Positions 40,767 through 56,212 of a stretch of 64,000 nucleotides of DNA are shown piece after piece (position 1 is the stretch's first letter; each line of letters starts with the position of its first letter). Source of the DNA: Leclercia sp. S52. Lineage in GTDB: Bacteria > Pseudomonadota > Gammaproteobacteria > Enterobacterales > Enterobacteriaceae. The DNA is taken from NCBI RefSeq assembly GCF_039727615.1, contig NZ_CP152474.1, positions 372,001-436,000 of the forward strand, in the 5' to 3' direction. Under the pieces are notes generated by a model. It searched no databases. It had not been told where the DNA came from and saw only the letters and a program-made list of their open reading frames with translations. Position numbers and translations under genes: made by a program.

Positions 40767-40768
<2 letters not shown>
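39629..40768 (-). CDS. queG: epoxyqueuosine reductase
   Basis: A 379-residue cobalamin and iron-sulfur enzyme for the last step of queuosine synthesis in tRNA. Two 4Fe-4S sites are visible: CGRCVACMTICPTGA and CDDCQLICPWN. The ATG at 40768 (MSQPLDLNQLAQ) gives the E. coli length; the frame is open further upstream but only into the neighbour. Its start overlaps the start of the divergent nnr gene by two bases. Confidence 0.96.
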
Positions 40769-42747
<1,979 letters not shown>

Positions 42748-42763
42748 AAGAAGAGATAACGGG

Positions 42764-44098
42764 ATGATTAATCGCGTTAAGAGTTGGTTGATGGCTGCAA
42801 CGGTGCTGTTTTGTGCGCAGGCCGGGGCGGCAACCTTGTCCGATATTCAGGTATCCAACGGCGACAATCAGGCCAGGATCACCTTCAGCTTTATGGGCGA
42901 TCCTGAGTATGCGTTTTCGCAGGACGATAAACGCAGCGTCGCGCTGGATATTAAACAGACCGGTGTCATTAAAGGACTGCCGCTCCAGTTCAGCGGCAAC
43001 AACCTGGTGCACAGCATTCGTTCCGGCACGCCGAAAGACGATCAGTCCCTGCGCCTGGTGGTCGATTTAACACAGAACGGCAAGACCCGGGCGGTGAAGC
43101 AGCAGAACGGCGCGAACTATATGGTGATCTTTACCATCAACGCTGATGCACCGCCGCCGCCTCCGCCACCGCCGGTGGTGGTGAAGCGGGTGGAAGCGCC
43201 TGTTGTGGCACAGCGCCCTTCAGAGCCGGCCCGCAATCCGTTTAAATCCGGCAGCGATCGTATTACCAGCGTCACCAGCAGCAACACGGTGACCCGTCCG
43301 GCGGCACAGGCGCGCCAGGTCAACGGCGATAAAGTCATTATTGCGATTGATGCCGGACACGGTGGCGATGATCCGGGCGCTATCGGGCCGGGCGGGACGC
43401 GTGAGAAGAACGTGACCATCGCCATTGCCCGTAAGCTGCGGACGTTGCTGAATGACGACCCGATGTTTAAAGGCGTCCTGACCCGCGACGGCGATTATTT
43501 TATCTCGGTCATGGGCCGTTCTGACGTGGCGCGTCAGCAGAACGCTAATTTCCTCGTCTCTGTGCATGCCGATGCGGCTCCCAACCGCAACGCGACGGGG
43601 GCATCCGTATGGGTGCTTTCCAACCGTCGTGCTAACAGCGAAATGGCAAACTGGCTTGAGGAACATGAAAAACAATCCGAGCTGTTAGGCGGGGCAGGTG
43701 ATGTGCTGGCAAACAGCCAGTCGGATCCCTACCTGAGCCAGGCGGTACTGGATTTACAGTTCGGCCATTCTCAGCGCGTCGGGTATGATGTGGCGACTAA
43801 TGTCCTGAATCAGCTGCAAAGTGTCGGTTCCCTGCACAAGCGCCGCCCGGAACATGCCAGCCTGGGCGTTCTGCGCTCGCCGGATATCCCGTCCATCCTG
43901 GTGGAAACGGGCTTTATCAGTAATAACGGCGAAGAGCGTCTGCTGGGCAGCGACAGCTACCAGCAGCAGATTGCCGAAGCAATTTACAAAGGCCTGCGTA
44001 ACTATTTTGATACGCATCCGCTCCAGTCTGCACCGCAGGGTGGCGCGGGGCAGACCGCCAGCGCCGTTTTACCGGGCGAGTCGACCTCGACCAACTAA
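42764..44098 (+). CDS. amiB: N-acetylmuramoyl-L-alanine amidase AmiB
   Basis: A 444-residue periplasmic zinc amidase that splits septal murein at division under EnvC control. It has a signal peptide, an AMIN domain (about 25-125), a linker with a proline run (PPPPPPPP), and the Amidase_3 domain with [23 protein letters not shown] and [12 protein letters not shown]. No LysM domain is seen. Length fits the family. Confidence 0.96.
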   Translation: MINRVKSWLMAATVLFCAQAGAATLSDIQVSNGDNQARITFSFMGDPEYAFSQDDKRSVALDIKQTGVIKGLPLQFSGNNLVHSIRSGTPKDDQSLRLVVDLTQNGKTRAVKQQNGANYMVIFTINADAPPPPPPPPVVVKRVEAPVVAQRPSEPARNPFKSGSDRITSVTSSNTVTRPAAQARQVNGDKVIIAIDAGHGGDDPGAIGPGGTREKNVTIAIARKLRTLLNDDPMFKGVLTRDGDYFISVMGRSDVARQQNANFLVSVHADAAPNRNATGASVWVLSNRRANSEMANWLEEHEKQSELLGGAGDVLANSQSDPYLSQAVLDLQFGHSQRVGYDVATNVLNQLQSVGSLHKRRPEHASLGVLRSPDIPSILVETGFISNNGEERLLGSDSYQQQIAEAIYKGLRNYFDTHPLQSAPQGGAGQTASAVLPGESTSTN

Positions 44099-44107
44099 GG
44101 AGATTTC

Positions 44108-45961
44108 ATGCCGATTCAGGTTCTGCCGCCGCAGCTTGCGAACCAAATCGCCGCCGGTGAGGTGGTAGAACGCCCTGCGTCGGTAGTGAAAGAGCTGGTG
44201 GAAAACAGTCTCGATGCGGGCGCGACCCGCATCGACATTGATATTGAACGCGGCGGTGCGAAGCTCATTCGGATCCGCGATAACGGCTGCGGCATCAAAA
44301 AAGAGGAGCTGGCGCTGGCGCTGGCCCGTCACGCGACCAGCAAAATCGCCTCCCTCGACGATCTCGAAGCCATTATCAGCCTCGGTTTTCGCGGCGAAGC
44401 GCTGGCCAGCATCAGCTCCGTCTCCCGCTTAACGCTCACCTCCCGCACCGCAGAACAGCCGGAAGCCTGGCAGGCTTATGCCGAAGGCCGGGATATGGAC
44501 GTGACGGTGAAACCTGCCGCGCATCCGGTGGGCACCACGCTGGAAGTGCTGGATCTCTTCTACAACACCCCTGCGCGGCGCAAATTTATGCGCACCGAGA
44601 AAACCGAATTCGGCCATATCGACGAGATTATTCGCCGCATCGCGCTGGCGCGTTTCGATGTCACCATCAACCTGAGCCATAACGGCAAGATGATGCGCCA
44701 GTATCGCGCCGTGGCGCAGGGTGGACAGAAAGAGCGCCGGCTGGGTGCCATCTGCGGTACGCCGTTTCTGGAACAGGCGCTGGCCATTGAGTGGCAGCAC
44801 GGCGATCTGATCCTGCGCGGCTGGGTGGCGGACCCCAAAGCAAGCAGTGCAGCGTTTGCGGAGATCCAGTATTGCTACGTCAACGGGCGCATGATGCGTG
44901 ACCGCCTGATCAACCATGCCATCCGACAGGCGTGCGAGGATAAACTCGGTGCCGGGGAGCAGCCCGCTTTTGTGTTGTATCTGGAGATCGACCCGCATCA
45001 GGTGGATGTGAATGTCCATCCGGCGAAGCATGAAGTGCGTTTTCATCAGTCGCGGCTGGTGCATGATTTCATCTACCAGGGCGTGCTGAGCGTATTGCAG
45101 CAGCAGGCCGAGCCAACCCTGCCGCTGAGCGACGTGGAGCCTGCGCCGCGTCCGATCCCGGAAAACCGCGTTGCGGCGGGCAGAAACCAGTTTGCTGAAC
45201 CGGCAGTCGCCCGTGAACCGGCGGCGCCGCGCTTTGCCTCCGGCGGCACAACTTCTCGTGCATCGGGTGCCAGCTATCCCCATGCCCAGCCGGGCTATCA
45301 AAAACAGGCGGGCGCGGTCTATCGCACGCTGCTGGATACCCCAGCCCAGGCCCCGGTACAGAAAACAGAAGAGGTTGCGCCTGCGACCTCTGGATTGGTG
45401 GGACATAGCCAGAGTTTTGGCCGGGTGCTGACCATCGTAGCGCCGGATGCGGCCCTGCTGGAGCGTGATGGCCAGCTGGCGCTGCTATCCCTACCAGTGG
45501 CCGAACGCTGGTTGAAACAGGCGCAGCTTGCGCCCGGTCCGCATCAGGCCTGCGCCCAGCCGCTGTTGATCCCGGTGCGGATAAAAATCTCGCCGCAGGA
45601 GACGCAGGTTATCCAGCGCTATCAAAAGGCGCTGGCTGAAATGGGCATCGAAGTAGTGACCGAAGCGCACCATGTCACGCTTCGGGCGGTGCCTTTACCC
45701 TTACGCCAACAAAATTTACAAAACTTGATTCCTGAACTGATAGGCTACCTGGCGCAACAAACGACGTTTGATGCCGCCAACACCGCGCAGTGGATCGCCC
45801 GCCAGCTGGCCAGCGAACATTCGGCGTGGAGTATGGCGCAGGCGATCACGGTGCTGGCGGAGGTCGAACGCCTCTGTCCGCAGCTTGTGAAAGCACCGCC
45901 GGGTGGTTTGTTGCAACCTGTAGATCTACATTCGGCGATGAACGCCCTGAAAAATGAGTGA
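44108..45961 (+). CDS. mutL: DNA mismatch repair protein MutL
   Basis: A 617-residue GHKL ATPase linking MutS mismatch recognition to MutH cutting. The N-terminal domain has [23 protein letters not shown] and [11 protein letters not shown] long proline/alanine linker (about 340-430) leads to the C-terminal dimer domain. It lacks an endonuclease DQHA motif, as expected where MutH is present. It overlaps miaA by eight bases. Confidence 0.97.
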   Translation: MPIQVLPPQLANQIAAGEVVERPASVVKELVENSLDAGATRIDIDIERGGAKLIRIRDNGCGIKKEELALALARHATSKIASLDDLEAIISLGFRGEALASISSVSRLTLTSRTAEQPEAWQAYAEGRDMDVTVKPAAHPVGTTLEVLDLFYNTPARRKFMRTEKTEFGHIDEIIRRIALARFDVTINLSHNGKMMRQYRAVAQGGQKERRLGAICGTPFLEQALAIEWQHGDLILRGWVADPKASSAAFAEIQYCYVNGRMMRDRLINHAIRQACEDKLGAGEQPAFVLYLEIDPHQVDVNVHPAKHEVRFHQSRLVHDFIYQGVLSVLQQQAEPTLPLSDVEPAPRPIPENRVAAGRNQFAEPAVAREPAAPRFASGGTTSRASGASYPHAQPGYQKQAGAVYRTLLDTPAQAPVQKTEEVAPATSGLVGHSQSFGRVLTIVAPDAALLERDGQLALLSLPVAERWLKQAQLAPGPHQACAQPLLIPVRIKISPQETQVIQRYQKALAEMGIEVVTEAHHVTLRAVPLPLRQQNLQNLIPELIGYLAQQTTFDAANTAQWIARQLASEHSAWSMAQAITVLAEVERLCPQLVKAPPGGLLQPVDLHSAMNALKNE

Positions 45962-46904
45962 CTTGAGTAATACCAGCCTGCCTAAGGCGATATTTTTGAT
46001 GGGGCCAACGGCCTCCGGTAAAACCGCGTTAGCCATTGAGTTACGTAAAGTTTTGCCAGTAGAGTTGATTAGCGTTGATTCCGCCCTTATTTATCAGGGG
46101 ATGGATATTGGTACGGCAAAGCCTAACGCGGATGAATTACGCGCGGCACCGCACCGATTACTGGATATTCTCGACCCGGCACAGGCTTACTCAGCGGCAG
46201 ATTTTCGTCGCGATGCGCTGGCAGAGATGGCAGAGATCACTGCAGCAGGGCGTATTCCCCTGTTAGTGGGTGGAACAATGCTCTATTTCAAGGCCTTACT
46301 GGAAGGGTTATCGCCGTTGCCATCGGCGGACCCGGCGGTAAGAGCAAAAATTGAGCAACAGGCGGCAGAGCAGGGATGGGGTGCGCTGCACGAGCAACTG
46401 GCTGAAATCGATCCTGTTGCCGCAGCACGTATTCATCCAAATGATCCGCAAAGGCTTTCCCGGGCACTGGAAGTTTTTTTCATTTCGGGTAAAACTTTAA
46501 CGGAACTGACGCAAACGTCAGGAGAGGCTCTGCCGTATCAGGTGCATCAGTTCGCCATCGCCCCGGCGAGCCGTGAACTGCTCCATCAGCGAATTGAGCA
46601 GCGTTTTCATCAGATGTTAGCTTCAGATTTTGAAGCAGAAGTGCGGGCGCTATTTGCCCGTGGAGATTTGCATACGGATATGCCTTCCATTCGTTGTGTG
46701 GGTTATCGCCAGATGTGGTCATACATTGAAGGTGAGATTTCACATGATGAAATGGTTTATCGAGGTATTTGCGCCACGAGACAGTTGGCGAAGCGCCAGA
46801 TAACCTGGTTGCGCGGTTGGGATGGTGTTCACTGGTTAGACAGTGAAAAGCCACAACAGGCGTTACATGATGTATTACAGGTTGTTGGTGATATCGCAGA
46901 CTGA
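45954..46904 (+). CDS. miaA: tRNA dimethylallyltransferase
   Basis: A 316-residue enzyme that adds dimethylallyl to A37 of tRNAs reading codons that start with U. P-loop [14 protein letters not shown] (about residue 17), [19 protein letters not shown] and the substrate motif [15 protein letters not shown]. hfq follows 85 bases downstream; in E. coli hfq promoters lie inside the miaA end. Confidence 0.97.
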   Translation: MSDLSNTSLPKAIFLMGPTASGKTALAIELRKVLPVELISVDSALIYQGMDIGTAKPNADELRAAPHRLLDILDPAQAYSAADFRRDALAEMAEITAAGRIPLLVGGTMLYFKALLEGLSPLPSADPAVRAKIEQQAAEQGWGALHEQLAEIDPVAAARIHPNDPQRLSRALEVFFISGKTLTELTQTSGEALPYQVHQFAIAPASRELLHQRIEQRFHQMLASDFEAEVRALFARGDLHTDMPSIRCVGYRQMWSYIEGEISHDEMVYRGICATRQLAKRQITWLRGWDGVHWLDSEKPQQALHDVLQVVGDIAD

Positions 46905-46977
46905 ATGTGTACAATTAAGCCGTATCGTGCGCAATTTTTCAGAATCGCAAGGTTCTAAGTACAAAACAAGCATATAA

Positions 46978-47298
<321 letters not shown>

Positions 47299-47374
47299 GG
47301 TTACTGGCTGTTATTTCCATATCGGGGAGCCAGGTTTCTGCGTTCCCCGCTGATCTTTTTTGAGAGGTTTACGC

Positions 47375-48655
47375 TTGTTTGACCGTTATGATGCCGGTGA
47401 GCAGGCGGTGCTGGTACACATCTATTTTTCGCAAGACAAAGATATGGAAGATCTCCAGGAGTTTGAAGCTCTGGTCTCTTCCGCCGGTGTCGAAGCAATG
47501 CAGGTGATTACCGGTAGCCGTAAAGCGCCGCACCCAAAGTATTTTGTTGGTGAAGGTAAAGCAGTAGAGATTGCGGATGCCGTTAAAGCGACCGGCGCAT
47601 CGGTCGTGCTTTTTGATCACGCCCTGACACCGGCCCAGGAACGCAACCTGGAACGTCTGTGTGAATGCCGTGTTATCGATCGGACGGGTTTGATTTTAGA
47701 CATTTTTGCTCAACGTGCACGTACCCATGAAGGGAAACTGCAGGTTGAGCTGGCGCAGTTGCGCCATCTGGCGACGCGCCTGGTGCGTGGCTGGACACAC
47801 CTTGAAAGACAGAAAGGCGGGATTGGTTTGCGCGGCCCGGGTGAAACCCAGCTCGAAACCGACCGTCGCTTGCTGCGTGGCCGTATAACCCAGATCCTCT
47901 CTCGGCTGGAAAAAGTTGAGAAGCAACGTGAGCAGGGGCGCCGCTCCCGCCAGAAAGCAGACATCCCGACGGTGTCGCTTGTCGGTTATACCAACGCCGG
48001 TAAATCCACCCTGTTTAACCAGATAACTGAGGCCCAGGTGTATGCCGCAGACCAGCTGTTTGCGACCCTGGATCCGACGCTGCGCCGCATTGATGTGACG
48101 GACGTCGGTGAGACCGTGCTGGCGGATACCGTTGGGTTTATCCGTCATCTGCCGCACGATCTGGTGGCCGCGTTTAAAGCCACCCTGCAGGAGACCCGTC
48201 AGGCGACGTTGCTGTTGCACGTGATTGACGCTGCGGATGTACGCCTGCAGGAAAACATTGACGCAGTGAATATCGTGCTGGAAGAAATTGACGCGCACGA
48301 GATCCCGACGCTGCTGGTGATGAACAAGATCGATATGCTGGACGGTTTTGAGCCGCGTATCGACAGGAATGAAGAGAACATACCGATTCGGGTCTGGCTT
48401 TCTGCCCAGACCGGTGTCGGTGTACCACTGCTTTTCCAGGCCTTAACAGAACGTCTTTCCGGTGAAGTGGCCCAGCACACGCTGCGTCTGCCACCCGAGG
48501 AAGGCCGACTGCGCAGCCGTTTTTATCAGCTTCAGGCGATAGAAAAAGAGTGGATGGAGGATGACGGCAGCGTGGGGTTGCAAGTGCGTATGCCGATCGT
48601 TGACTGGCGTCGCCTCTGTAAACAAGAACCTGCGCTGGTCGACTACGTCGTCTGA
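47375..48655 (+). CDS. hflX: ribosome-rescue GTPase HflX
   Basis: A 426-residue GTPase that splits 70S ribosomes under heat or antibiotic stress. The N-terminal HflX domain contains [19 protein letters not shown]; the GTPase domain has [12 protein letters not shown] (G1), [10 protein letters not shown] (G3) and NKIDML (G4). I chose the TTG at 47375 because it gives the E. coli start [11 protein letters not shown] and length; TTGAGAGG is upstream. Confidence 0.95.
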   Translation: MFDRYDAGEQAVLVHIYFSQDKDMEDLQEFEALVSSAGVEAMQVITGSRKAPHPKYFVGEGKAVEIADAVKATGASVVLFDHALTPAQERNLERLCECRVIDRTGLILDIFAQRARTHEGKLQVELAQLRHLATRLVRGWTHLERQKGGIGLRGPGETQLETDRRLLRGRITQILSRLEKVEKQREQGRRSRQKADIPTVSLVGYTNAGKSTLFNQITEAQVYAADQLFATLDPTLRRIDVTDVGETVLADTVGFIRHLPHDLVAAFKATLQETRQATLLLHVIDAADVRLQENIDAVNIVLEEIDAHEIPTLLVMNKIDMLDGFEPRIDRNEENIPIRVWLSAQTGVGVPLLFQALTERLSGEVAQHTLRLPPEEGRLRSRFYQLQAIEKEWMEDDGSVGLQVRMPIVDWRRLCKQEPALVDYVV

Positions 48656-48771
48656 CCGGAAAGGAGATGCCTGAAGGTTTTTGCCCTTTGGGATACCCGA
48701 ATCGCCATGGATGCTCCGGCATGCCAGGCGTTTGAAGGTATATCACCGCATAACAAATATGGAGCACATAC

Positions 48772-50030
48772 ATGGCGTGGAATCAGCCCGGTAATAACGG
48801 ACAAGACCGCGACCCGTGGGGGAGCAGCAATAATCAAGGCGGCAACTCCGGGGGGAAATGGCAACAAAGGTGGTCGCGAGCAGGGGCCACCCGATCTGGA
48901 TGATATCTTCCGCAAGCTGAGTAAAAAGCTGGGCGGTCTTGGCGGTGGTAAGGGCACTGGCGGCGGTACTGGCCAGGGGCCGCGTCCTCATATGGGCGGT
49001 CGTGTCGTTGGCATTGTTGCGGCAGCAGCCGTGATTATCTGGGCTGCCAGCGGGTTCTACACTATCAAAGAAGCCGAGCGCGGTGTTGTCACCCGTTTTG
49101 GTAAATTCAGCCATCTGGTTGAGCCAGGCCTGAACTGGAAGCCAACCTTTATCGATGACGTCACGGCGGTGAACGTTGAGTCGGTGCGTGAGCTGGCGGC
49201 GTCCGGCGTAATGCTGACGTCTGACGAAAACGTGGTGCGCGTTGAGATGAACGTGCAGTATCGCGTGACCGATCCACAGCACTATCTGTTTAGCGTGACC
49301 AGTGCCGATGACAGCCTGCGTCAGGCTACCGACAGCGCCCTGCGCGGCGTGATCGGTAAATACACTATGGACCGTATTCTGACCGAAGGTCGTACCGTTA
49401 TTCGTAGCGATACCCAGCGCGAGCTGGAAGAGACCATCCGTCCGTACAACATGGGTATCACCCTGCTGGACGTCAACTTCCAGGCTGCTCGTCCGCCGGA
49501 AGAGGTGAAAGCGGCGTTTGACGATGCAATTGCTGCCCGTGAAAACGAACAGCAGTACATCCGTGAAGCGGAAGCGTACATCAACGAAGTACAGCCGCGT
49601 GCAAACGGTCAGGCACAGCGTATCCTCGAAGAAGCGCGCGCCTATAAGACTCAGACCATCCTCGAAGCTCAGGGTGAAGTGGCGCGTTTCGCGAAGCTGC
49701 TGCCTGAATATAAAGCCGCGCCGGAAATTACCCGCGAGCGTCTCTATATCGAGACCATGGAGAAGGTGCTGAGCCATACCCGTAAGGTACTGGTGAATGA
49801 CAGCAAAAATGGCAACCTGATGGTTCTGCCACTGGATCAGATGCTGAAAGGCGGTAACGCCGCTGGCGCGAAGAATGACACCAGCGGGGCGAATAACCTG
49901 CTGCGTCTGCCACCGGCGTCAACAGGCAACTCCAGCGCAAATACCACCTCTTCTTCAAACGATGGTGACATCATGGACCAACGCCGCGCCAACGCGCAGC
50001 GTAACGACTACCAGCGTCAGGGGGGAATAA
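48772..50030 (+). CDS. hflK: FtsH regulator HflK, two frameshifts in this assembly
   Basis: Inner-membrane SPFH/band-7 protein that forms the HflKC cage around FtsH and restrains it. The true start is ATG 48772 (MAWNQPGNNGQDRDPWG). A G6 run at 48850-48855 breaks the frame: five G would give SGGNGNKGGREQGPPDL and join the rest. A second G6 run at 50020-50025 removes the stop: five G would give RQGE and a TAA at 50028, two bases before the hflC ATG. Repaired, HflK is 418 residues. The single membrane helix is at about 80-98 (VVGIVAAAAVIIWAASGFY), then the band-7 domain and a coiled coil. Confidence 0.93.
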
Positions 50031-50032
50031 CG

Positions 50033-51034
50033 ATGCGTAAGTCAGTTATTGCGATCATCATCATCGTGCTGGTCGTGCTTTATACCTCTATCTTTGTCGT
50101 CAAAGAGGGTGAGCGCGGAATTACCCTGCGTTTCGGCAAAGTCCTGCGTGACAGCGAAAACAAGCCGCTGGTTTACGAGCCGGGTCTGCACTTTAAGATC
50201 CCGATGATCGAATCGGTTAAAACCCTGGATGCGCGTATCCAGACCATGGATAACCAGGCCGATCGCTTCGTAACCAAAGAGAAGAAAGACCTGATTGTCG
50301 ACTCGTACATCAAGTGGCGCATCAGCGATTTCAGCCGTTACTACCTGGCGACCGGCGGCGGTGACGTCTCCCAGGCCGAAGTGCTGCTGAAACGTAAGTT
50401 CTCTGACCGCCTGCGTTCTGAAATTGGTCGTCTGGATGTGAAAGACATCGTTACCGATTCCCGTGGTCGTCTGACCCTGGAAGTGCGCGATGCCCTGAAC
50501 TCCGGCTCTGCAGGCACGGAAGATGAAGTGACCACCCCAGCGGCGGACGATGCGATCGCCAAAGCAGCTGAGCGTGTTCAGGCTGAAACCAACGGTAAAG
50601 TGCCGGTGATCAACCCGAACAGTATGGCAGCGTTAGGTATCGAAGTGGTGGATGTGCGTATCAAGCAGATCAACCTGCCGACCGAAGTGTCCGAAGCGAT
50701 TTACAACCGTATGCGCGCTGAGCGTGAAGCGGTAGCCCGTCGCCATCGTTCACAGGGTCAGGAAGAGGCTGAAAAGCTGCGTGCAACCGCAGACTATGAA
50801 GTGACGAAAACGCTGGCAGAAGCGGAGCGTCAGGGTCGTATCCAGCGTGGTGAAGGTGATGCCGAAGCGGCGAAACTGTTTGCTGATGCGTTCAGCCAGG
50901 ACCCGGACTTCTATGCCTTTATCCGTAGCCTGCGTGCTTACGAAAGCAGCTTCCAGAGCAATCAGGACGTAATGGTTCTGAGCCCGGATAGCGATTTCTT
51001 CCGCTATATGAAATCACCGACGACCAGCCGCTGA
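50033..51034 (+). CDS. hflC: FtsH regulator HflC
   Basis: A 333-residue partner of HflK with an N-terminal signal anchor (VIAIIIIVLVVLYTSIFVV), a band-7 domain and a coiled coil rich in alanine and glutamate. It starts at the ATG 50033 (MRKSVIAIIII). In the sequence as given it is fused in frame to hflK because of one surplus G just upstream; this is not expected to be real. Confidence 0.96.
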   Translation: MRKSVIAIIIIVLVVLYTSIFVVKEGERGITLRFGKVLRDSENKPLVYEPGLHFKIPMIESVKTLDARIQTMDNQADRFVTKEKKDLIVDSYIKWRISDFSRYYLATGGGDVSQAEVLLKRKFSDRLRSEIGRLDVKDIVTDSRGRLTLEVRDALNSGSAGTEDEVTTPAADDAIAKAAERVQAETNGKVPVINPNSMAALGIEVVDVRIKQINLPTEVSEAIYNRMRAEREAVARRHRSQGQEEAEKLRATADYEVTKTLAEAERQGRIQRGEGDAEAAKLFADAFSQDPDFYAFIRSLRAYESSFQSNQDVMVLSPDSDFFRYMKSPTTSR

Positions 51035-51053
51035 TTTTAACCGCGTGAAAAAT

Positions 51054-51087
51054 AAAAGGGCGCCTCGATGAGGCGCCCTTTTTTTAC
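51054..51087. terminator. bidirectional terminator between hflC and the orphan precursor gene
   Basis: AAGGGCGCCTC-GATG-GAGGCGCCCTT-type stem with T runs on both sides serves the convergent ends of hflC (+) and the peptide gene (-). Confidence 0.85.
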
Positions 51088-51088
51088 A

Positions 51089-51379
51089 TCAGTTACCCAG
51101 CCATTTATTCAGCAGGCTGCCAACAACCGGCAGACCCGCCAGGGCTGATTCAATCGTCCCACCCACGGTTGAACCAATTGTTTTGCCCACGGTTTCGCCC
51201 AGATCCGGGGCGATAGTGGTCAGATTAATGGTACCAATCAGTGGAACGTCGATATTCAGCAGGCTGCTGCTTTTTGACCATGCTGCCGCGCCGATTTTGC
51301 TGCCCAGAGACGCCAGGTTATCCTGCAACCAGCCGGCACCACTCACACATTCGAGTTCAAATGCTGTTAATTCTTTCAT
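51089..51379 (-). CDS. orphan class II microcin-type secreted peptide precursor
   Basis: A 96-residue precursor with the leader MKELTAFELECVSGA, which shares MKELT, the acidic residue, and VSGAG with the precursor at 16922-17284. Cleavage after GA would give an 81-residue product beginning GWLQDN, rich in glycine, serine and small hydrophobics (TVGKTIGSTVGGTIESALAG). I chose the second ATG (51379) because AGGATGATTAAC puts the Shine-Dalgarno at normal spacing. There is no exporter, adaptor or immunity gene beside it, so it presumably uses the exporter at 13326-15455. It lies where E. coli has yjeT, which is absent. Function as a bacteriocin is inferred. Confidence 0.82.
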   Translation of the reverse strand: MKELTAFELECVSGAGWLQDNLASLGSKIGAAAWSKSSSLLNIDVPLIGTINLTTIAPDLGETVGKTIGSTVGGTIESALAGLPVVGSLLNKWLGN

Positions 51380-53049
<1,670 letters not shown>

Positions 53050-53080
53050 TCCTTGTTAATGCTGGCCTGCGGGGTAACCC

Positions 53081-53111
53081 GTAGGCCGGATAAGCGTAGC
53101 GCCATCCGGCG
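53081..53111. repeat. REP-type element
   Basis: GTAGGCCGGATAAGCGTAGC followed by GCCATCCGGC, a typical REP unit, just after purA. Confidence 0.75.
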
Positions 53112-53241
53112 ATCGCCCTCTGATTCCCGCTTTTACCCCTTTCCGTTTAAATAAATTCGCCGTTGACTATCTGGCTGGTTTATCATCATTAATGAATATC
53201 TCTGCGGATATACCGCGATTTACCCTTTTCCTGAGGTTGAT

Positions 53242-53667
53242 GTGCAGTTAACAAGCTTCACCGATTACGGATTACGTGCGCTGATCTACATGGCGTCGTT
53301 ACCCGATGGACAGATGACCAGTATCTCTGAGGTGACAGAGGTCTACGGTGTGTCCCGTAATCATATGGTCAAAATAATCAATCAACTTAGCCGTGCCGGA
53401 TACGTTGCTGCCGTCCGCGGGAAAAATGGCGGGATTCGCCTCGGTAAACCGGCACAGACTATTCGTGTTGGCGATGTGGTACGTGAACTGGAGCCGTTGA
53501 CTCTGGTGAACTGCAGCAGTGCGTTCTGCCACATTACCCCTGCCTGTCGTCTGAAACAGGCGCTTTCTAAGGCCGTGCAAAGTTTTCTCATGGAGCTGGA
53601 TAACTACACGCTGGCCGATTTGGTTGAAGAGAATCAACCGCTGTATAAATTATTGCTGGTGGAATGA
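53242..53667 (+). CDS. nsrR: nitric-oxide-sensing repressor NsrR
   Basis: A 141-residue Rrf2-family regulator with a nitric-oxide-sensitive iron-sulfur cluster. Ligand cysteines C91, C96 and C102 lie in [16 protein letters not shown]. The winged helix is in residues about 1-75. It starts at GTG 53242 behind TGAGGTTGAT. Its stop overlaps an open frame leading into rnr, which starts 38 bases later. Confidence 0.96.
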   Translation: MQLTSFTDYGLRALIYMASLPDGQMTSISEVTEVYGVSRNHMVKIINQLSRAGYVAAVRGKNGGIRLGKPAQTIRVGDVVRELEPLTLVNCSSAFCHITPACRLKQALSKAVQSFLMELDNYTLADLVEENQPLYKLLLVE

Positions 53668-53705
53668 AGAAAATTTCCACCGGAGATGACAACGGAGGAA
53701 CCGCT

Positions 53706-56147
53706 ATGTCACAAGATCCTTTCCAGGAACGCGAAGCTGAAAAATACGCTAATCCTATCCCAAGCCGCGAGTTCATCATTGAACACTTAACCAAACGCGA
53801 AAAACCCGCTAATCGTGAAGAACTTGCCGTTGAATTAAACATTGAAGGCGAAGAGCAAATTGAAGCCCTTCGCCGTCGTCTGCGCGCGATGGAGCGTGAC
53901 GGACAGCTGGTCTTTACCCGCCGTCAGTGCTATGCCCTGCCAGAACGCCTCGACCTGCTGAAAGGCATGGTGATTGGCCACCGTGATGGTTTCGGCTTCC
54001 TGCGCGTCGAAGGCCGCAAGGACGACCTGTATCTCTCCTCTGAACAGATGAAGATGTGCATTCACGGCGACCAGATCCTGGCCCAGCCGCTGGGTGCCGA
54101 TCGTAAAGGCCGTCGTGAAGCGCGCGTGGTGCGCGTACTGGTGCCAAAAACCAGCCAAATCGTGGGCCGCTACTTCACCGACGCTGGTGTCGGTTTTGTG
54201 GTGCCGGACGACAGCCGTCTGAGCTTTGACATCCTTATTCCACCGGAAGAGGTGATGGGCGCGCGGATGGGCTTTGTGGTGGTCGTTGAACTGACCCAGC
54301 GTCCAACCCGTCGTACCAAAGCGGTCGGTAAGATTGTCGAAGTGCTGGGCGATAACATGGGCACCGGCATGGCCGTGGACATGGCGCTGCGCACCCACGA
54401 AATCCCGTACGTCTGGCCAAAAGCGGTTGAAGAGCAGGTTGAAGGCCTGAAAGAGCAGGTGCCAGAGTCGGCAAAAGCAGGCCGTGTGGATCTGCGCAGC
54501 CTGCCGCTGGTCACCATCGATGGCGAAGACGCCCGTGACTTTGATGATGCCGTTTACTGCGAGAAAAAACGCGGCGGCGGCTGGCGGCTGTGGGTGGCGA
54601 TTGCGGACGTGAGCTATTACGTTCGCACGGGCACCCCGCTGGATGGCGAAGCGCGCAACCGCGGCACCTCGGTCTACTTCCCGTCCCAGGTTGTGCCGAT
54701 GCTGCCGGAAGTGCTCTCTAACGGCCTCTGCTCCCTGAACCCGCAGGTTGACCGTCTGTGCATGGTCTGTGAAATGACCATCTCCACCAAAGGACGTTTA
54801 ACCGGCTACAAATTCTATGAAGCGGTGATGAGTTCACATGCTCGCCTGACCTACACCAAAGTGTGGCACATGCTGCAGGGTGACCAGGATCTGCGTGAGC
54901 AGTATGCGCCGCTGGTGAAGCATATCGAAGAGCTGCACAACCTCTATAAAGTGCTGGACCAGGCGCGTGAAGAGCGCGGCGGTATCTCATTTGAGAGTGA
55001 AGAGGCGAAGTTCATCTTCAACGCCGAGCGCCGCATCGAGCGGATCGAACAGACCCAGCGTAACGATGCGCACAAGCTGATTGAAGAGTGCATGATCCTG
55101 GCCAACATCTCCGCGGCACGTTTCGTTGAGAAAGCTAAAGAGCCAGCGCTGTTCCGTATTCACGATAAGCCGACCACCGAAGCTATTACCTCGTTCCGTA
55201 CCGTACTGGCGGAGCTGGGCCTTGAGCTGCCGGGTGGCAACAAACCGGAGCCGCGCGATTACGCTGAGCTGCTGGAGTCCATCAGCGATCGCCCTGATGC
55301 CGAAATGCTGCAAACCATGCTGCTGCGTTCGATGAAGCAGGCAATTTACGATCCGGAAAACCGCGGCCACTTCGGCCTGGCATTACAGTCTTATGCCCAC
55401 TTTACCTCACCGATTCGCCGTTACCCGGACCTCTCTCTGCACCGTGCCATTAAGTATCTGCTGGCGCAGGAGCAGGGACACAAAGGCAACACCACGGAAA
55501 CCGGTGGCTACCACTACTCCATGGAAGAGATGCTGCAGCTGGGCCAGCACTGTTCGATGGCGGAACGCCGTGCGGATGAAGCGACCCGTGACGTCGCTGA
55601 CTGGCTGAAGTGTGACTTCATGCTGGATCAGGTTGGGAACGTGTTTAAAGGCGTGATTGCCAGCGTCACCGGCTTTGGTTTCTTCGTGCGTCTTGATGAA
55701 CTCTTTATTGATGGTCTGGTTCATGTTTCCAGCCTGGACAATGACTACTACCGTTACGATCAGGTTGGACAGCGTCTGACTGGCGAATCCAGCGGCCAGA
55801 CTTATCGTCTGGGCGATCGCGTGGAAGTGAAAGTTGAAGCAGTCAATATGGACGAGCGCAAGATCGATTTCAGCCTGATCTCCAGCGAACGTGCGCCGCG
55901 CAACGTGGGTAAAACCGCGCGCGACAATGCGAAGAAAGGATCCGCCGGTAAAACCAGCGGCAAACGCCGTCAGACGGGTAAGAAGGTAAACTTCGAGCCG
56001 GACAGCGCCTTCCGTGGCGAGAAAAAACAGAAGCCGAAGGCCGCTAAGAAAGAAGCCAGAGCAGCGAAAAAGCCGTCGGCTAAAACCCAGAAAATCGCCG
56101 CCGCGACCAAAGCGAAGCGCGCAGCGAAGAAAAATGTGGCGGAATAA
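53706..56147 (+). CDS. rnr: ribonuclease R
   Basis: An 813-residue 3'-5' exonuclease that degrades structured RNA and takes part in tmRNA quality control. Winged-helix and cold-shock domains (about 1-220), RNB catalytic domain with [16 protein letters not shown] (about 272-285), S1 domain (about 645-725) and a lysine-rich tail ([16 protein letters not shown]). The ATG at 53706 gives the E. coli length; the frame extends 14 codons further but ACGGAGG lies just before 53706. Confidence 0.97.
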   Translation: MSQDPFQEREAEKYANPIPSREFIIEHLTKREKPANREELAVELNIEGEEQIEALRRRLRAMERDGQLVFTRRQCYALPERLDLLKGMVIGHRDGFGFLRVEGRKDDLYLSSEQMKMCIHGDQILAQPLGADRKGRREARVVRVLVPKTSQIVGRYFTDAGVGFVVPDDSRLSFDILIPPEEVMGARMGFVVVVELTQRPTRRTKAVGKIVEVLGDNMGTGMAVDMALRTHEIPYVWPKAVEEQVEGLKEQVPESAKAGRVDLRSLPLVTIDGEDARDFDDAVYCEKKRGGGWRLWVAIADVSYYVRTGTPLDGEARNRGTSVYFPSQVVPMLPEVLSNGLCSLNPQVDRLCMVCEMTISTKGRLTGYKFYEAVMSSHARLTYTKVWHMLQGDQDLREQYAPLVKHIEELHNLYKVLDQAREERGGISFESEEAKFIFNAERRIERIEQTQRNDAHKLIEECMILANISAARFVEKAKEPALFRIHDKPTTEAITSFRTVLAELGLELPGGNKPEPRDYAELLESISDRPDAEMLQTMLLRSMKQAIYDPENRGHFGLALQSYAHFTSPIRRYPDLSLHRAIKYLLAQEQGHKGNTTETGGYHYSMEEMLQLGQHCSMAERRADEATRDVADWLKCDFMLDQVGNVFKGVIASVTGFGFFVRLDELFIDGLVHVSSLDNDYYRYDQVGQRLTGESSGQTYRLGDRVEVKVEAVNMDERKIDFSLISSERAPRNVGKTARDNAKKGSAGKTSGKRRQTGKKVNFEPDSAFRGEKKQKPKAAKKEARAAKKPSAKTQKIAAATKAKRAAKKNVAE

Positions 56148-56212
56148 TCTCCCCCCTGACCTTGATCCTCTCCCTTTTGGGAGAGGAGATCAGTTATTAA
56201 TGAGAATCATCA

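Noticed and set aside
48707..48771. Upstream in-frame extension of the 775-codon frame as a longer HflK N-terminus
   Set aside because: The true HflK start (MAWNQPGNNGQ) is in another frame at 48772; the extension exists only because of the surplus G near 48850.
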